Shown: positions 35,203 through 43,153 of the stretch, in pieces | Layout of the letters: each line of letters opens with the position of its first letter | Position numbering within the stretch: the stretch's first letter is position 1 | Assembly: GCA_026393835.1 (NCBI GenBank) | Contig: JAPKZK010000137.1 | Span: 1-64,000 of the forward strand | Reading direction: 5' to 3' | DNA length: 64,000 nucleotides | From: Candidatus Aminicenantota bacterium | Lineage (GTDB): Bacteria; Acidobacteriota; Aminicenantia; UBA2199 | Made by a program: the position numbers and the translations under genes | The notes under the pieces: model-generated | Told to the model about the DNA's origin: nothing | Database searches by the model: none | What the model saw: only the letters and a program-made list of their open reading frames with translations

Positions 35203-35225
35203 CCTGGCCTAAGGAGAAAAAAAAC

Positions 35226-38200
35226 ATGAGTAAAAAATCGCTTTTAATTATTTTATTTTTCGTAACCTTGACAATGATCACACAGATAACAAAAGCTGAC
35301 GTCATCACGGTCACTACGACGCAGGACAATGTGGCGGGTTCGCTGCGTGCGGCCATCACTACGGCCAACACCAATAATAAAGATAACACCATCATTTTAC
35401 CTGCCGGCGTTTATTTTCTCAGCGGAGCATCAGGCGATGACGCCAATGCCGGCGGTGACCTGGACATCGATACCGGCCGCAAGCTCACTATTACAGGGGC
35501 AGGGAATAGCCAGACCTTTATCGATGGAAATGATTACGATCGCGTACTGCATATTTTAAACGGAACGGTTACTATCACCGATTTAACCATCCGGAAGGGA
35601 ATAGCCCCGGCCACAGGAGGTTCTTTTCCTGGAATAAGCGGCGGCGGAATTTTAAACAGTGCGAAACTGACCCTGACCCGGTGCGTTATAAAAGAAAACA
35701 CGGCGGCTGATGGCACTGGGTATCATTACGACGCCGAGCCCGGAGGTCACGGCGGAGGTATTTTTAACGAGGGTACATTAGTCATCGATCATTGCACTAT
35801 TACCGATAATAGAGCAGGGAAAGGAGCGGTTTCCTCCAGTGAATCCGACGGCGGACCCGGCGGCCATGGGGGGGGAATTTATAACGCCTCTACTTTAAAC
35901 ATATATGACAGTACCATTTCCCGTAATAGGGCAGGGAATGGAGGTCCAGCCATTCCTGTTGCTGGCAATCAGGGATACGGCGGCGATGGGGGAGGAATCT
36001 TCAACGATTATAATGTTAACCTAACCATGACCGGATGTACGGTGAATGATAATATATCCAGTACAGGGCTTTTTCCTTCCGGCAGAGGCGGGGGCATCTG
36101 CAATCGGGGTAATATCACCATGACCCAGTGTACCGTCAGTGGTAATCAATCCGGGACCGGACACTACGGCAGCTATGGCGGGGGGCTTTTTACCAGCGGG
36201 AATTCTCAATTGATCGGCGTCACCCTGGTGGATAATACCGCGGGCGGGAGCATCTGCACCATGGAAGTCCGTGGGGGCGGCATTTGCAATGAAGGTTCCA
36301 TTACTTTAAAAAATACCATCGTCGCCGATAACCGCGTGACTTCTCATGGAGATGGCCCGGATTGTTATGGCGCTTTAAATTGGGTGAGTTACAGTTTGAT
36401 CGAAGATACCGGCGATTATACCATCATCCATTCTCAACAGACAAATATCCTCGGGAAGGACCCGGTTTTAGGACCGCTTCAAAATAATGGCGGCCCCACC
36501 TTTACCCATGCCTTACTTACCGGCAGCCCGGCCATCGACGCCGGGAATAGTTATAATTTGTCAGAAGACCAACGCGGTTATACCCGGCCCATCGATATTC
36601 CCGGTATCGCCAATGTGAGCGACGGCGCGGATATCGGCGCTTATGAATTTAATGCGTCATACTCTATTGCAGGAACAGTCACTTATGGCGGCTCCGGTAT
36701 GCCCGGCGTTACCCTGACTTTTTCCAATAATGGCGGCTCCACAACCACCGACTCCAATGGCCATTATTCACATACTGTTTTTTATAATTGGTCCGGCGCC
36801 GTCACACCCACAGATGAAGGATATACATTTACCCCGGCAAGCAGAAATTACACTACCGTGACCGCAAACCTGTCAGACCAGGATTATACCGCGGCATCGA
36901 TTACCCCGCCGTTAATATCCTTAAATCGCATCCAATTATACTTCGGGGCGGATACGTCCGGAAATCAAACCGGTCCACAATCCTTTTTAATATCCAACAG
37001 CGGCGGGGGTATTTTGAATTGGACCGCCGGCGTCGGCGCTAATGCGGAATGGCTCAGTTGTACCCCTACATCCGGGACCGGTTTCGCTGAAGTAACCGTT
37101 ACCGTTTCCCTGGCAGGCCTTTTACCCGGGACGTATACCGCCGAAATTATCATCCAGTCGCTAAATGCCGGCAATTCCCCGCGGACCGTTGCCGTTCAAC
37201 TGGTGGTAAAAAACGCATCGCAAGGTGAACCGCCGTTTGGGGCTTTCGATTCGCCGGCGGACGGGGCCGCTGTAAGCGGCAGTATTGCTGTGAGCGGGTG
37301 GGCGTTGGATGATGTGGAAGTGAGTTATGTAAAAATATACCGCGATGCGGTAAGCGGCGAAGAAAGCGGACAGGTATATATCGGCAACGCGGTATTGGTG
37401 GAAGGCGCCAGGCCGGATGTGGTTCTCGCTTACCCCGATGCGCCGTTTAATTACCGCGCCGGATGGGGATATATGCTGTTAACCAATTTGCTCCCGGACC
37501 AGGGTAACGGAACGTTTGTTATTTACGCCAGAGCAGCGGATAAACAAGGAAATACCGTTACATTGGGAACAAAGACTATTACCTGCGACAATGCGCCGGC
37601 CAAGAAACCGTTTGGGGCCATCGACTCGCCGGCCCAGGGCGGTACGGTTTCCGGGTCTTCGTATCTGAATTTCGGTTGGGCGCTCACGCCGTTACCCAAT
37701 ACCATTCCCGCGGACGGTTCCACCATCACTGTATGGGTGGATGGGCTTCCGCTGGGACACCCGGTTTACAACCAGTACAGGCAAGATATTGAAACTTTAT
37801 TTCCCGGTTTAAACAACAGCAGCGGAGCGGTGGGGTATTATTACCTCGATACCGCGAAATACGCCAATGGGGTCCATACCATTGCCTGGGCGGTCAGCGA
37901 TAACGGCGGCAACGCCGAAGGCATCGGCAGCCGCTATTTTACCATTCAAAACACTGAGTTAGGGGTCAGGAATCAGGGGGCAGGGATCAGGGAAAAACGT
38001 AGGGGCGACTCCCCGTGGTCGCCCATTCCTGGTTCGTGTTCGCCCGTATCTGACCGGTACTGCCCGGTTCGGGTTAAAAAAGGATTTAATGCGGATATCG
38101 AGGCAAACGAGATTTACCCGGATGAAGAAGGAGTAACCCATATTGAAATCCGGGAACTGGAACGCGTGGAAATTCACCTTTCACCGGGGACCGTGAATCT

Positions 38201-38417
38201 TTCCCCACTGCCTGTGGGTTCAACCCTGGACAGCGAGGGGGGGATATTTTATTGGCAGCCGGGGCCGGGATTTATCGGGCAATACCACCTGGTTTTTGTA
38301 AACAAAGCGGAACCAGGTCTGATGAACCGGGAAGAAGTGGTTGTTACGATTGCGCCAAAGTTTCCCACCTCGCCTGCCCCCAACCGGGCCCCGGGTCCTC
38401 CTGCCTTCCAGGAATGA
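35226..38417 (+). CDS. Secreted beta-helix / BACON / Ig-like multidomain protein
   Basis: The 1063-residue protein joins a choice-of-anchor Q beta-helix (1-475, signal peptide MSKKSLLIILFFVTLTMITQ) to further domains. A carboxypeptidase-regulatory-like domain (about 478-556, GSGMPGVTLTFSNNGG...) comes first. A BACON-like domain (about 560-655), two Ig-like modules (PFGAFDSPADGAAVSGSIAV; PFGAIDSPAQGGTVSGSS) and the C-terminal module LPVGSTLDSEGGIFYWQPGP follow. The C-terminal 500 residues parallel those of the SBBP protein and the deacetylase protein. A linker near 915-945 (RRGDSPWSPIPGS) is coded by an intergenic repeat. The last 20 residues (PTSPAPNRAPGPPAFQE) are coded by a 71-bp dispersed repeat. 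Confidence 0.88.
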   Translation: MSKKSLLIILFFVTLTMITQITKADVITVTTTQDNVAGSLRAAITTANTNNKDNTIILPAGVYFLSGASGDDANAGGDLDIDTGRKLTITGAGNSQTFIDGNDYDRVLHILNGTVTITDLTIRKGIAPATGGSFPGISGGGILNSAKLTLTRCVIKENTAADGTGYHYDAEPGGHGGGIFNEGTLVIDHCTITDNRAGKGAVSSSESDGGPGGHGGGIYNASTLNIYDSTISRNRAGNGGPAIPVAGNQGYGGDGGGIFNDYNVNLTMTGCTVNDNISSTGLFPSGRGGGICNRGNITMTQCTVSGNQSGTGHYGSYGGGLFTSGNSQLIGVTLVDNTAGGSICTMEVRGGGICNEGSITLKNTIVADNRVTSHGDGPDCYGALNWVSYSLIEDTGDYTIIHSQQTNILGKDPVLGPLQNNGGPTFTHALLTGSPAIDAGNSYNLSEDQRGYTRPIDIPGIANVSDGADIGAYEFNASYSIAGTVTYGGSGMPGVTLTFSNNGGSTTTDSNGHYSHTVFYNWSGAVTPTDEGYTFTPASRNYTTVTANLSDQDYTAASITPPLISLNRIQLYFGADTSGNQTGPQSFLISNSGGGILNWTAGVGANAEWLSCTPTSGTGFAEVTVTVSLAGLLPGTYTAEIIIQSLNAGNSPRTVAVQLVVKNASQGEPPFGAFDSPADGAAVSGSIAVSGWALDDVEVSYVKIYRDAVSGEESGQVYIGNAVLVEGARPDVVLAYPDAPFNYRAGWGYMLLTNLLPDQGNGTFVIYARAADKQGNTVTLGTKTITCDNAPAKKPFGAIDSPAQGGTVSGSSYLNFGWALTPLPNTIPADGSTITVWVDGLPLGHPVYNQYRQDIETLFPGLNNSSGAVGYYYLDTAKYANGVHTIAWAVSDNGGNAEGIGSRYFTIQNTELGVRNQGAGIREKRRGDSPWSPIPGSCSPVSDRYCPVRVKKGFNADIEANEIYPDEEGVTHIEIRELERVEIHLSPGTVNLSPLPVGSTLDSEGGIFYWQPGPGFIGQYHLVFVNKAEPGLMNREEVVVTIAPKFPTSPAPNRAPGPPAFQE
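37999..38024 (+). repeat. GTAGGGGCG dispersed repeat inside the CDS
   Basis: This 26-bp element (GTAGGGGCGACTCCCCGTGG, then TCGCCC) differs at three positions from the intergenic copy at 41745-41770. A related copy lies in reverse at 41674-41700. Here it is translated in frame as part of a linker. Confidence 0.6.
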
Positions 38418-38424
38418 AAATTAG
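38354..38424 (+). repeat. 71-bp direct repeat, left copy
   Basis: The repeat starts GCCAAAGTTTCCCACCTCGC and ends CCAGGAATGAAAATTAG. It matches 40955-41025 with 3 mismatches in 71 bp. It covers the stop codon of the upstream gene. Confidence 0.85.
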
Positions 38425-38470
38425 CACTCCATCTTGAATGCCCTTTTATTCTTTCAATCACCTGTGTGCG

Positions 38471-38499
38471 TTGTCATTCTCTGTCCTTTAGGTTATAAT
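38471..38499 (+). promoter_or_regulatory. Promoter of the MacB/FtsX-type permease gene
   Basis: TTGTCA (38471-38476), 17-bp spacer, TATAAT (38494-38499), then AAAAGGAGCC before the ATG at 38547. Confidence 0.7.
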
Positions 38500-38546
38500 A
38501 CCGGCTTGTCTTAATATCCTATAAATATCTTAAAAGGAGCCACTAA

Positions 38547-40916
38547 ATGATTAGAAACTATTTGTTGGGAGCGCTTAGAGATTTTAAAAGACACAAAGGG
38601 TATTCTTTTATCAATATCTCCGGTCTTACTGTCGGTATCGTGTGTTTTATCCTGATGGTTCTTTGGGTACAGGACGAGTTGAGTTTTGACAGATACCACG
38701 AAAACGCAAATGAAATTTATAGAGTGATAGGAAAAATGAACATGGCAAGTAAAACTAATCTTTTAGTTAGAACTCCCAATGCTCTTGGACCTGCTCTAAA
38801 AAATGAATTCCCGGAAATAATTAATTTCACAAGAAGCAGAGTCGTTCAAGGATGGCCGGTCCAATGCGGCGAGAAAAAATTCCTTGACGATTACATTGCC
38901 TGGGCTGATGCCTCGATCTTTGATATGTTTACATATAACTTTGTAAAGGGAAACCCGAAAACGGTTTTCAATGATATGCACTCTGTGGTAATTACCGAAC
39001 GACTTGCAAAGAAATATTTTGCCGATGAAGACCCGATGGGCAAGATCATTAGTATTTCCAATGATGATTTTAAAGTAACCGGTATTATAAAAAACATCCC
39101 CGATAATTCCAGCTTCTTTTTTGATTGCATTTTCCCTATAAGTAATACCGAAGCTTATCATCACATAGACCTGGATGCCTGGAAAGGTATGAGGATGTTC
39201 AGCACATATATCCAACTTCAAAAGAATAGTTCCCGGAAAGAATTGGAAAAAAAAATTCCCGGTATAATCAAAAAGCATGATCCTGAATCGAATATGGATA
39301 TTTATCTCCAACCGTTAACAGACATTCATCTTAAGTCGAAATTCGAAGCAGACCTTTACAATTATAACCAGGGAGATATTATCTACGTATACCTTCTTTC
39401 TATAGTGGCATTGTCTATTTTATTTATTGCTTGCTTCAACTATATGAACCTTTCGACAGCCCGTTCGGAAGACCGCGCCAAAGGGATTGCCATAAGAAAA
39501 GTAGCCGGGGCAAGTCGAATGGATATTGTGAAACAATTTTTAGGTGAAGCGATTATACTATCGCTTATAGCCCTTATTTTCGCAGTGATCCTGGTTTATT
39601 ATCTTCTCCCGGTATTTAATAGCCTGTCAGGCAAGCATTTGACATTTGGTCTTTTAGGTAGGTTGCCGTTCTTATTGGGAATGGTTGCCCTTGCTGTCGT
39701 TACCGGTATTATATCCGGGAGTTACCCGGCTTTTCTTCTTTCGTCTTTTCGGCCGGCAGCGATGTTGAAGGGTTCGGGGAGTACACAGAAAAAAAGGGGG
39801 GCGTATTTGCGAAAAACCCTGGTTGTCGTCCAGTTTACAGTTGCCATTGTTTTAATTTTGTCAACAGTCGTTATTTACGCTCAACTGGTTTTCTTGAGAA
39901 CCAAAGACCTGGGATTCAATCCACACAACGTGGTCGTTTTCACAGCAGCCCATCAGCTTAATCAAGACGATGAAGGGAAAAAAGCACTATTCATGTCAAA
40001 CCCCAATGTGTTGAATCTTTGCCTGGCAGATGCGCCGATGTTTCTATCCGAACGAGAGACCGATGATGTGAATTGGGAGGGTAAAAATCCTGGTGAAAAA
40101 TTTACAGTGTATCCTGCCCGTATCGATTATGGATATATAGAGCTGTACCAGATGAAATTGGTTGAAGGTAGAAGCTTTTCAAAGGAATTTGCAACCGATA
40201 CTTCCGCTTATATACTTAACGAAACCGCGGTAAAAATGACGGGTTATAAATCGCCGCTAGGAAAACGATTTTGGGTTAATGGCCGGGAAGGTACGATAAT
40301 CGGAGTCGTGAAAGATTTTCACCATCGTTCTCTTTATGGTAAGATAATTCCTGCCGTCTTAATGGTCCCTTACGAATTCGGTATGGCAAGTATCCGGATT
40401 AGCCCGGTGAACATCGCTGAGACGATACGTTTCCTTGAAAATATATGGAATCAAATTAACCGGGGGCCATATCCGTTTTCGTACACCTTTGTCGACGAGA
40501 AGATCGCTAATCTTTATAAATCCGAACAGAAAATCGGAGCGATTGCTCAACTGTCCACGTTAATTACGCTGGTTGTTTCCTGTCTGGGGCTTTTCGGTTT
40601 AGCTTTATATACTTCCAGGCAAAGGACAAAGGAAATTGGTATCCGCAAAATCTCCGGCGCATCTGTATCCGGCATGGTCTGGCTAATTTCAAAAGGCTTT
40701 GTGCAATTGGCAGCGGTAGGACTAATTATCGCCTGCCCACTAGCCTGGTATGGCATGGACAAGTGGTTGCAAAATTTTGCATATCGAATTAACATCCAAT
40801 GGTGGATGTTTGTTTTTACCGGTGTTGTCGCCCTGGCGATTGCGTTTCTTACCGTCAGTTTCCAGGTAATAAAAGCAGCCAGAGCCAACCCTATCGATAG
40901 CTTGAGGTACGAATAA
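38547..40916 (+). CDS. MacB/FtsX-type ABC transporter permease
   Basis: The 789-residue protein has the double MacB-periplasmic/FtsX layout. The first membrane helix (SFINISGLTVGIVCFILMVL, about 18-38) is followed by a periplasmic domain, then three helices with the FtsX signature ARSEDRAKGIAIRKVAGASR (about 304-323). A second periplasmic domain and a final three-helix FtsX unit follow (RQRTKEIGIRKISGASVSGM, about 691-710). No ATPase subunit is adjacent, so it must pair with one elsewhere. In the family these export macrolides, peptides or lipoproteins, or serve mechanotransmission. It lies upstream of an orphan Cys-rich peptide gene, so peptide export is conceivable. The unit is bracketed by 71-bp direct repeats. 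Confidence 0.92.
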   Translation: MIRNYLLGALRDFKRHKGYSFINISGLTVGIVCFILMVLWVQDELSFDRYHENANEIYRVIGKMNMASKTNLLVRTPNALGPALKNEFPEIINFTRSRVVQGWPVQCGEKKFLDDYIAWADASIFDMFTYNFVKGNPKTVFNDMHSVVITERLAKKYFADEDPMGKIISISNDDFKVTGIIKNIPDNSSFFFDCIFPISNTEAYHHIDLDAWKGMRMFSTYIQLQKNSSRKELEKKIPGIIKKHDPESNMDIYLQPLTDIHLKSKFEADLYNYNQGDIIYVYLLSIVALSILFIACFNYMNLSTARSEDRAKGIAIRKVAGASRMDIVKQFLGEAIILSLIALIFAVILVYYLLPVFNSLSGKHLTFGLLGRLPFLLGMVALAVVTGIISGSYPAFLLSSFRPAAMLKGSGSTQKKRGAYLRKTLVVVQFTVAIVLILSTVVIYAQLVFLRTKDLGFNPHNVVVFTAAHQLNQDDEGKKALFMSNPNVLNLCLADAPMFLSERETDDVNWEGKNPGEKFTVYPARIDYGYIELYQMKLVEGRSFSKEFATDTSAYILNETAVKMTGYKSPLGKRFWVNGREGTIIGVVKDFHHRSLYGKIIPAVLMVPYEFGMASIRISPVNIAETIRFLENIWNQINRGPYPFSYTFVDEKIANLYKSEQKIGAIAQLSTLITLVVSCLGLFGLALYTSRQRTKEIGIRKISGASVSGMVWLISKGFVQLAAVGLIIACPLAWYGMDKWLQNFAYRINIQWWMFVFTGVVALAIAFLTVSFQVIKAARANPIDSLRYE

Positions 40917-40954
40917 ACAAATAGCCCAAAAAAGAGGGGAAAGATTAGGGGAGG

Positions 40955-41025
40955 GCCAAAGTTTCCCACCTCACCTGCCCCCAACCGGGCTCCGGGTCAT
41001 CCTGCCTTCCAGGAATGAAAATTAG
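40955..41025 (+). repeat. 71-bp direct repeat, right copy
   Basis: This is the right-hand copy of the repeat at 38354-38424 (3 mismatches). The two copies enclose the permease gene and its promoter, and here the repeat is non-coding. Confidence 0.85.
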
Positions 41026-41046
41026 GGGCCAGGAAAGTCGTTTCTC

Positions 41047-41075
41047 TTGATTATTTTTTTTTGTCTTGTTATAAT
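41047..41075 (+). promoter_or_regulatory. Promoter of the orphan RiPP precursor
   Basis: TTGATT (41047-41052), 17-bp spacer, TATAAT (41070-41075); AAGGAGG at 41095-41101 and ATG at 41111. Confidence 0.75.
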
Positions 41076-41110
41076 TTTTTCTAAAATAACATAAAAGGAG
41101 GTTTAAGGCA

Positions 41111-41317
41111 ATGAGGACAACGAAAATTAACAGGAAACTCATCTTAAACAAACAAACTATTTCCAATTTAAAAGATGATGAGATGAGCAATCTCAATGGT
41201 GGAGCTACCGGTCTAACGGTATGTAAGTCAGTATGTGTTACTAACTGCCGCACTTGCTCGTATATCAGTTTCTGCATCCAATGCGCAACTGATGAAGTTT
41301 CGGCCTGTATTTGTTAA
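41111..41317 (+). CDS. Cys-rich RiPP precursor with GG leader (orphan)
   Basis: The 68-residue peptide has a leader of the kind found in Bacteroidetes-type natural-product precursors: KLILNKQTISNLKDDEMSNL, then the double Gly at 30-31. The core (32-68) carries eight Cys (38, 42, 46, 49, 55, 58, 66, 68), the first three spaced CxxxCxxxC, with few Ser/Thr. GG leaders are normally cut by C39 peptidase-ABC exporters, but none is in the window. No modification enzyme is adjacent; the nearest candidate is the radical SAM gene 15 kb away. It is a single-gene unit with its own promoter and terminator. Lanthipeptide, ranthipeptide or disulfide-rich bacteriocin are all possible. Confidence 0.75.
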   Translation: MRTTKINRKLILNKQTISNLKDDEMSNLNGGATGLTVCKSVCVTNCRTCSYISFCIQCATDEVSACIC

Positions 41318-41374
41318 GATGAGTTAAGTGACGATGTGACGCTTGTTTGTACTGAAGCGTTTTAAGCTGTAATT

Positions 41375-41412
41375 GTAAATCCTCACTCGCCGTCGAGTGA
41401 GGATTTACTTTT
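41375..41412 (+). terminator. Intrinsic terminator of the precursor gene
   Basis: GTAAATCCTCACTCG and CGAGTGAGGATTTAC form a perfect 15-bp stem with loop CCGT, followed by TTTT. Confidence 0.9.
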
Positions 41413-41490
41413 CTTCCATAATAAAAAAAGAAATCAACCTATTTGTTGCATTTTGCGCATCAACATTTAATAATGAAGGTGGAGGAAATA

Positions 41491-41568
41491 ATGGAGATTA
41501 TTTTCAATTTACAAATAGAGAAACTCCCGGAAGGCGTCAAGCTATATAAACCATGGGAGCTGGTATAG
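41491..41568 (+). pseudogene. HicB-like antitoxin remnant (25 codons)
   Basis: GGTGGAGG precedes ATG 41491. The 25 codons (MEIIFNLQIEKLPEGVKLYK...) look like the first strands of HicB-type antitoxins (V/E-I-x-F-x-L-x-x-EKLPEGVYL) and then stop at TAG. The rest of the partial RNase H fold and the DNA-binding part are gone. No HicA is found nearby. Confidence 0.45.
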
Positions 41569-41814
41569 AATGATTAGGGGACATTCAAATAATTGTCCCG
41601 GCAAAAATTTCTAATTGGGTGCGGGCGCCGCCCATCAATTCTCATTTTGGCCTAGAAACAAGAAATTTCAATTGGGGCAGACACGGGGGCCTGCCCCTAC
41701 CAAATTGAAAACTCATGATTATTGCGAATTTCGATCAATTTAATGTAGGGGCGTCCCCCCGTGGACGCCCGAAATGGATTCATAATTAGAATTGCTGCGG
41801 GGGAGAAATACCTG
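41569..41814. repeat. Intergenic dispersed GC-rich repeats
   Basis: No gene is seen. 41674-41700 (GGGGCAGACACGGGGGCCTG, then CCCCTAC) and 41745-41770 (GTAGGGGCGTCCCCCCGTGG, then ACGCCC) are related elements in opposite orientation, each flanked by AATTGAAA/AATTTC-type tracts. The segment GTGCGGGCGCCGCCCATCAA also looks repetitive. Confidence 0.6.
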
Positions 41815-41893
41815 TTGACAAATCCGCTTTTCTATACTATTATATTGCCAACAAATTTGTTGGCAACAAAACTGTTGGCAATAAATTTGTTGC
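41815..41893 (+). promoter_or_regulatory. Consensus promoter with three tandem 15-bp palindromes
   Basis: TTGACA (41815-41820), 17-bp spacer, TATTAT (41838-41843). Directly after follow three 15-bp units: CAACAAATTTGTTGG (41849-41863), CAACAAAACTGTTGG (41864-41878) and CAATAAATTTGTTGC (41879-41893). The first is part of a perfect 22-bp palindrome (41845-41866). AGGAGG follows at 41894. Lying between the -10 box and the ribosome site, this is an ideal repressor site or RNA hairpin. Confidence 0.75.
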
Positions 41894-41905
41894 AGGAGGT
41901 AATAA

Positions 41906-43153
41906 ATGGATAAACTGGTACGCGAAGTCGGGCCATGGGTCGATAAAGACCGATTCTGGGACCGTGAACAAGAACTGACCGACTTAATCGAATTATTGGA
42001 TGAAGGAGCGAATATCCTGATCACAGCGCCGCGGCGCATTGGTAAAACAAGTTTGATAAGGGAAACCGGCAACAGGCTGGCCGATCGATACTGCTGTATC
42101 CAATTGGACTTGCAAAAGAGCCATTCCCCCGCGGATGTGATTACAGAGCTTAGTGTGGCCACACGCCCTTATATGGATTTGTGGAAAAAAACCAAAGAGG
42201 TATTCAAAAATGTCATATCCCCATTAACTAATATCGATTCTCTTAATATTAACGATCTTTCCATAAAATTCCGTGATGATTTGCTCAACTATTGGCAGGA
42301 TAAAGGAAATCGTATGATCGAAGTCATTGCCTGTTCTGAAAAGCCGGTCATTATTTTTATGGATGAATTCCCCCTGGTGGTCAACCGGATTCTTAAAGGG
42401 CCTGATTATAAGATGACGCCGGAACGGTTAAAAGAAACCGATGCCTTTTTATCATGGATTCGTTCGATCACCATTCAATATAAACAAAAAATTCGCATCG
42501 TGCTTACAGGTTCGATTGGCCTGGAACCCATTTTACACCAGGCGCGACTAAGTAACACCATTAATACCTTTACCCCATTTGAAGTGAACCCCTGGGATAA
42601 GGAAACGGCCTCCGGGTGCCTTGCGGCATTGGCCTTTAACTATGGCGTTGTTTTTGAAAACGGCTCAAAAGAGAAAATGATAGAACTCCTCGGTTCTTGT
42701 ATCCCGCATCATGTGCAGATGTTTTTCCATCACATTTACACGGACTGTAAAAAACGCAGCAGCATGAAATGTACCATGGAAGATGTGGAAAGAGTTTATA
42801 ACTCCTTGATGCTGAGTATCAGGGGGCACGCCGAACTGAGAACCTATGAAGAACGCCTGGAAATGGTTCTCAGCAGCGATATACTGCCTTTGGCCCTTGA
42901 ACTGCTCACCGAAGCGGCGGTGGTGGGAAAATTAACGGCTGAGGCGGCAATGGTCTTGTGCCGGGATTTCTTTCCCAATGATCTAAAACCAGGCGAAGCG
43001 CTTCGAGAGATCATCGATATCCTGGAACACGACGGTTACCTGGTTAAAAAGAAAGAGGGCCACGTTTTTATCTCAAAATTAGTCCGGGATTGGTGGAAAT
43101 CACGGTTTGGGTATCAATATACCCCGGCTGCAAGGAGGACAATAGCATCATGA
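41906..43153 (+). CDS. AAA/STAND-like ATPase, first of a coupled pair
   Basis: The 415-residue protein has an N-terminal DKDRFWDREQELTDLIELLDEG segment, Walker A (APRRIGKTSL, about 47-56) and Walker B (PVIIFMDEFPLVV, about 148-160). A sensor-like LTGSIG (about 208) follows, and the C-terminal part (about 300-405) resembles a winged-helix/lid region (ILEHDGYLVKKKEGHVFISK). This matches the archaeal-type/ORC-like ATPases often annotated only as 'ATP-binding protein'. No nuclease or toxin domain is visible. Its TGA overlaps the ATG of the next ATPase (ATGA), so the two are made together. The strong promoter with tandem palindromes suggests tight regulation, as in toxin-antitoxin or defence modules; this is inference. 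Confidence 0.85.
   Translation: MDKLVREVGPWVDKDRFWDREQELTDLIELLDEGANILITAPRRIGKTSLIRETGNRLADRYCCIQLDLQKSHSPADVITELSVATRPYMDLWKKTKEVFKNVISPLTNIDSLNINDLSIKFRDDLLNYWQDKGNRMIEVIACSEKPVIIFMDEFPLVVNRILKGPDYKMTPERLKETDAFLSWIRSITIQYKQKIRIVLTGSIGLEPILHQARLSNTINTFTPFEVNPWDKETASGCLAALAFNYGVVFENGSKEKMIELLGSCIPHHVQMFFHHIYTDCKKRSSMKCTMEDVERVYNSLMLSIRGHAELRTYEERLEMVLSSDILPLALELLTEAAVVGKLTAEAAMVLCRDFFPNDLKPGEALREIIDILEHDGYLVKKKEGHVFISKLVRDWWKSRFGYQYTPAARRTIAS

Noticed and set aside
41111..41317. Ferredoxin-like or zinc-finger protein
   Set aside because: The Cys follow a GG leader, and their spacing fits neither a 4Fe-4S ferredoxin nor paired CxxC fingers.
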